Part shown: positions 57,721-64,000 of the stretch, one piece after another | Numbering within the stretch: the first letter of the stretch is position 1 | How the letters are laid out: each line of letters opens with the position of its first letter | NCBI GenBank assembly: GCA_963662155.1 | Contig: OY759263.1 | Location: 42,648,969 to 42,712,968 of the forward strand | Reading direction: 5' to 3' | DNA: 64,000 nucleotides | From: Lamellibrachia columna | Taxonomy: Eukaryota > Annelida > Polychaeta > Sabellida > Siboglinidae | Translations under genes and position numbers: made by a program | The notes under the pieces: generated by a model | Databases searched by the model: none | What the model was told of the DNA's origin: nothing | The model's input: the letters and a program-made list of their open reading frames with translations, nothing else

Positions 57721-58308
57721 GCCGTTGATATTGTGTTAGCAGTAGATATAGATATGTGACGCCGAATTCGACGGAGATCACGTATATGATAGAAACAGGA
57801 TTTACATACTTGAGAAATATGCTGGCGAAAGTTGGAGTCACTGCCAAACAACAACACCTAGATCGCGAACAGTATCATTCTGATGGGAATTTATCACTGC
57901 CAAGCAGTGTAACTGGAAAATGGTTGATGACCCTATTACGTTGTTGTTTTGTGCCAATAATAATAGGGTCTGTTTTATCTGGATTAAGATTTTATATGGT
58001 TATTTCCTGTGTGGCTTACAGCTGTATGAATCGACAGAAGACAGGATCTAACATTTTGCAAAGGTAAGAATCCTCAATTGTACAACAACAGTTTAGTTGA
58101 CTGTCAGCACGAACATGCATTAGTGCATGGATAGATTGTACATGTAATAAGGTATCAGGTAACTGTAGCTAGGATCAGGTTGGTGTCCTCTCTCCCTTTG
58201 AAGTTATTGATTAATTGCTATAAGAGGTGGCTGTGAGAGGGTTGATCTGGGCTATTCCCTAGCACAGACCCTAGAGATCTGAGCCTTGAGCAGTGTACAA
58301 TTTGTTTG
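57721..58308. other. no gene or element recognised
   Basis: A 103-codon plus frame at 57,756-58,067 has no similarity I recognise. Confidence 0.5.
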
Positions 58309-58940
58309 TCCACGGCTGAGACTGCTCTGCTGACTTATAAGGACATGCCCTCCCTATAAATGCATGCCAAAAATAAAGATAGTCAGTTTTAGTTCTAGGT
58401 CTAGTCTTGGTGGAAGAGAGAATGAGTTTTTAGTTTTGGTTTAGTGTTTGTGGAAGAGTGTTATAATGACCGTTTAGTTTTAGTTTAGTCTTGGTGGAAG
58501 AGCATTAGAATGAGTTTTAGTTTGGTCTTGGGGGAAGAGTGTTATAATGACCTTTTAGTTCTAGTCTTGGTGGAAGAGCGTTAGAATGAGTTTTAGCTTA
58601 GTCTTGGTGGAAGAGAGTTAGAACGAGTTCTGGTGGGCATACGACTACGCTTAGATCTGTCATCATGTAGTCTTAGACAACATAAATGATTGCCTATGTA
58701 TGTAACTGTATCATCTTTTGTCTGATTAAACTTATAAAGAGCTTACCTGGAATCTTCTGAGTGAAGTGAGTTCTTTCTGTTACCGTGGTTATTGGTGTCA
58801 TCAAGCTAACCCTGAACGCAGTAGGGGGACGCTTGTGACTATATAGGTGACTAACGGTATAAACGTAAGAAATGAGACACTCACTTATGTAAAATCAGCT
58901 TGTTTGTATAACAACATCAGAAAGACAGCTGGATTTTATA
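58309..58940 (+). repeat. dispersed repeat, copy 2, with internal ~45-bp expansion
   Basis: Same repeat as 47,971-48,483. Between 58,385 and 58,630 a unit built on TTTAGTCTTGGTGGAAGAG is repeated about six times, against about two in copy 1. The shared part stops at TTTTATAAG, where the GT repeat begins. Confidence 0.85.
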
Positions 58941-58941
58941 A

Positions 58942-58942
58942 G

Positions 58943-58982
<40 letters not shown>

Positions 58983-59010
58983 GTGTGTGTGCGTGCGCGT
59001 GCGTGTGTGC

Positions 59011-59061
<51 letters not shown>

Positions 59062-59073
59062 TGTGTGTGTGTG
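58942..59073. repeat. (GT)n/(GCGT)n simple repeat
   Basis: Alternating purine-pyrimidine tract of about 130 bp, GT-rich then GCGT-rich. Confidence 0.97.
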
Positions 59074-59075
59074 CC

Positions 59076-59627
59076 TTGGGCAATACACATGTGAGACTCA
59101 TCGTTGACTGTTGAGTTTATGCTACTAGGGGTTTATACATGTAGAGTACTAGTTTTACATTAATACCTACATTGTAAGCTAGGAATTTATGGATAAATTT
59201 TAGTATTATTTTATATTAGTACTGAATAAGATAACATGTATTTTACAGACACTATTGTGAACAGCACCAATGTGTTGGAACTATGGTACTGACCAGATGT
59301 TTATGTATCATCTTATCTTACACTAGACGCTATGATAAGCAAATAGCTCACTTGTTCTGTTTGTATTTGTACAGGCTCACTCCTTGATGTGGTACTGAAT
59401 TAAGTTAGATCAGGAGTGTAAATTGTGAGTAGTTAGTGGAAGTTTCTGAGACCTTAAATGACGGTGGCCATGTGTCTGAACGACTTCCGGTTGCGTGCGC
59501 AGCCAATCAGAGCGCCCCCTGGTGGTTGTAGCCGTGCGCAGCGCCCCCTAGCGACTGGAGGAGGAACGAAATATAACCAGGAGTCATCGATAGTGGACAT
59601 AGGAACAAAGAAAATACACGTAATATC
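59076..59627. other. no gene recognised
   Basis: CAGCGCCCCCTAGCGACTGG and AGAGCGCCCCCTGGTGG near 59,510-59,555 resemble CTCF-type CCCCCTGGTGG motifs by eye; nothing else stands out. Confidence 0.35.
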
Positions 59628-59720
59628 ACCCACCCACCCACCCACCCACCCACCCACCCACCCACCCACCCACCCACCCACCCACCCACCCACCCACCCA
59701 CCCACCCACCCACCCACCCA
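59628..59720. repeat. (CCCA)n simple repeat
   Basis: About 23 uninterrupted units; TGGG on the minus strand. Confidence 0.98.
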
Positions 59721-59979
59721 CGACAACACGTGACCTTGACCCGGACGGAGTGACCAGTCCGAGTGGCGAGCTAATACTAACTGGACGCCCGAACGACTGG
59801 AGTTAACTGTATGCCGAAGCGTTTATCCAGCTGTGAGCCATAGTGCGAGATCAAAGGATGCCAATCTGAACAATGTAGCAAGGGAGTCGAGCTAATCAGT
59901 GAAAAAACAGCAACTATGTTGCAGTGACGGCATTGATGTGGGACTGAGGCATGTTATAGCCGGTTATATGGAGTGGACA

Positions 59980-60320
59980 TAAGACGTAATAAAAGTAAAA
60001 CTGGTAAAGATAAGGCGATGATGTAATATGTATTAATTAGCCGACATGCATGGCTATAATATAACCGCTGGACGACGGAAATCGGACCGTTCATTAAAGA
60101 AAATGTAGCAGAGCGAAAATGGACTATGTGTATAATATGCACACACCAGTGCAATGGGAACGAGAACGCAATACAAGACGGGAATTTATATAAACTCAAG
60201 CAAAATGTAATATATATATGAAACTGTTAAATATAATGCGATGAAGTTATATGTAATAGGTAGCCGACATGCATGGCTATAATCGGACCGTTCATTAAAG
60301 AAATTGTAGCAGGGGTAAAA
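59980..60320. repeat. two diverged copies of a ~200-bp unit
   Basis: TAGCCGACATGCATGGCTAT and CGGACCGTTCATTAAAGAAA occur at 60,038-60,105 and again at 60,260-60,305. Confidence 0.75.
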
Positions 60321-60325
60321 ATGGA

Positions 60326-60890
60326 CAGAGGACTCTAAAGTCTCTTGCCATACGCATATTTAAATAGTGAATAAATAGTGCGCTCTTACACTTTACCCAT
60401 ACCTCCTACAGTTTACCCATGATTCCTACAATTTACCCATAATTCTCCTATTGAATAAGAGTACAAGGACATTTTATTAAAATTTTTAAATAATGACACA
60501 ATATCGTCCACAAACGTTAGGCAGAGGACTCTAAAGTCTCTTGCCATACGCATATTTTCGTTATATGTCAATATTGTTAAATAGTGCGCTCTTACACTTT
60601 ACCCATACCTCCTACAGTTTACCCATAATTCCTACAATTTACCCATAATTCTCCTATTGAATAAGAGTACAAGGACATTTTATTAAAATTTGAAAATAAT
60701 GACACAATATCGTCCACAAACGTTAGACAGAGGACTCGAAAATCTCTTGCCATACGCATATTGTCGTTATATGTCAATATTGTTAAATAGTGCGCTCTTA
60801 CACTTTACCCATAACTCCTACAGTTTACCCATAATTCCTAAAATTTACCCATAATTCCTACAATTTACCCATAATTCCTACAATTTACCC
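60326..60890. repeat. ~200-bp tandem repeat, nearly three copies
   Basis: CAGAGGACTC(T/G)(A)AA starts at 60326, 60522 and 60728. Inside each copy an 18-bp motif (TTACCCATAATTCCTACAA) is itself repeated three to five times. Confidence 0.92.
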
Positions 60891-60968
60891 AGCACACATA
60901 TGTAGTGAAGTGTGTTTGTTCGTTCACCTAGCTATAAAAAGAACGGGACTTTAGTTTCATACAACTAG

Positions 60969-60969
60969 A

Positions 60970-61044
<75 letters not shown>
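60969..61044. repeat. (AT)n microsatellite
   Basis: Pure AT run leading directly into the 35-bp satellite. Confidence 0.97.

Positions 61045-64000
<2,956 letters not shown>

Noticed and set aside
59454..59733. Frames encoding GGWVGGWV or THPPTHPP repeats
   Set aside because: Translation of the CCCA simple repeat.

Overview
This is a piece of an AT-rich metazoan nuclear genome. The host gene has introns, non-LTR and LTR retrotransposons and DNA transposons are dense, and minisatellites are abundant. The mix of CR1-like LINEs, tRNA-like SINEs and minisatellites suggests a marine invertebrate, perhaps a lophotrochozoan. The species is not identified and that placement is inference. I see no bacterial operon, CRISPR array or phage.

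The left half (about 1 to 30.8 kb, minus strand) is one host gene. By reading both strands I assembled 18 coding exons with GT..AG introns and consistent phases (2,565 nt, 855 codons). The protein is Integrator complex subunit 4 (INTS4), the HEAT-repeat scaffold of the Integrator cleavage module. The start codon lies at 30,802-30,804. The last exon(s), roughly the final 100 residues, lie beyond base 1. The introns hold CR1-like LINE fragments, a two-ORF LINE in antisense (15.2-19.7 kb), other LINE remnants, tRNA-like SINE pieces and minisatellites. Several minisatellites start within 0-90 nt of a 5' splice site. In intron 8 the repeat unit itself contains the splice donor.

The middle (31-45 kb) is a nest of mobile elements: a hAT-like short element, a broken pogo-type DDD transposase with an internally deleted partner, a pogo-type non-autonomous element, an open CR1-like reverse transcriptase frame, and one Ty3/gypsy-like LTR retrotransposon. 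The gypsy insertion is split into two halves in opposite orientation. Its 5-bp target duplication (TAGTA) can be seen beside each half, and an unoccupied copy of the target repeat lies at 34.6-35.3 kb.

At 45.2-46.2 kb (minus strand) there is a second likely host gene, an HtrL/YibB-domain protein with a threonine/proline-rich N-terminal region. From 47 to 58 kb there are two copies of a dispersed repeat, a decayed LINE of about 3.6 kb (minus), a short LINE tail, and a 5'-truncated LINE (plus) whose reverse transcriptase frame ends in a zinc finger. The right end (58.9-64 kb) is tandem repeat: GT/GCGT, CCCA, a ~200-bp repeat, and a 35-bp satellite with ~1.5-kb higher-order structure running off the window.

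I did not find a new multi-gene system. The most unusual signals are the arrangement of repeats around INTS4 splice sites, above all the 12-fold repeated splice donor, and the dissected gypsy insertion. All family assignments come from reading the sequence and from memory of the families; no database search was run.
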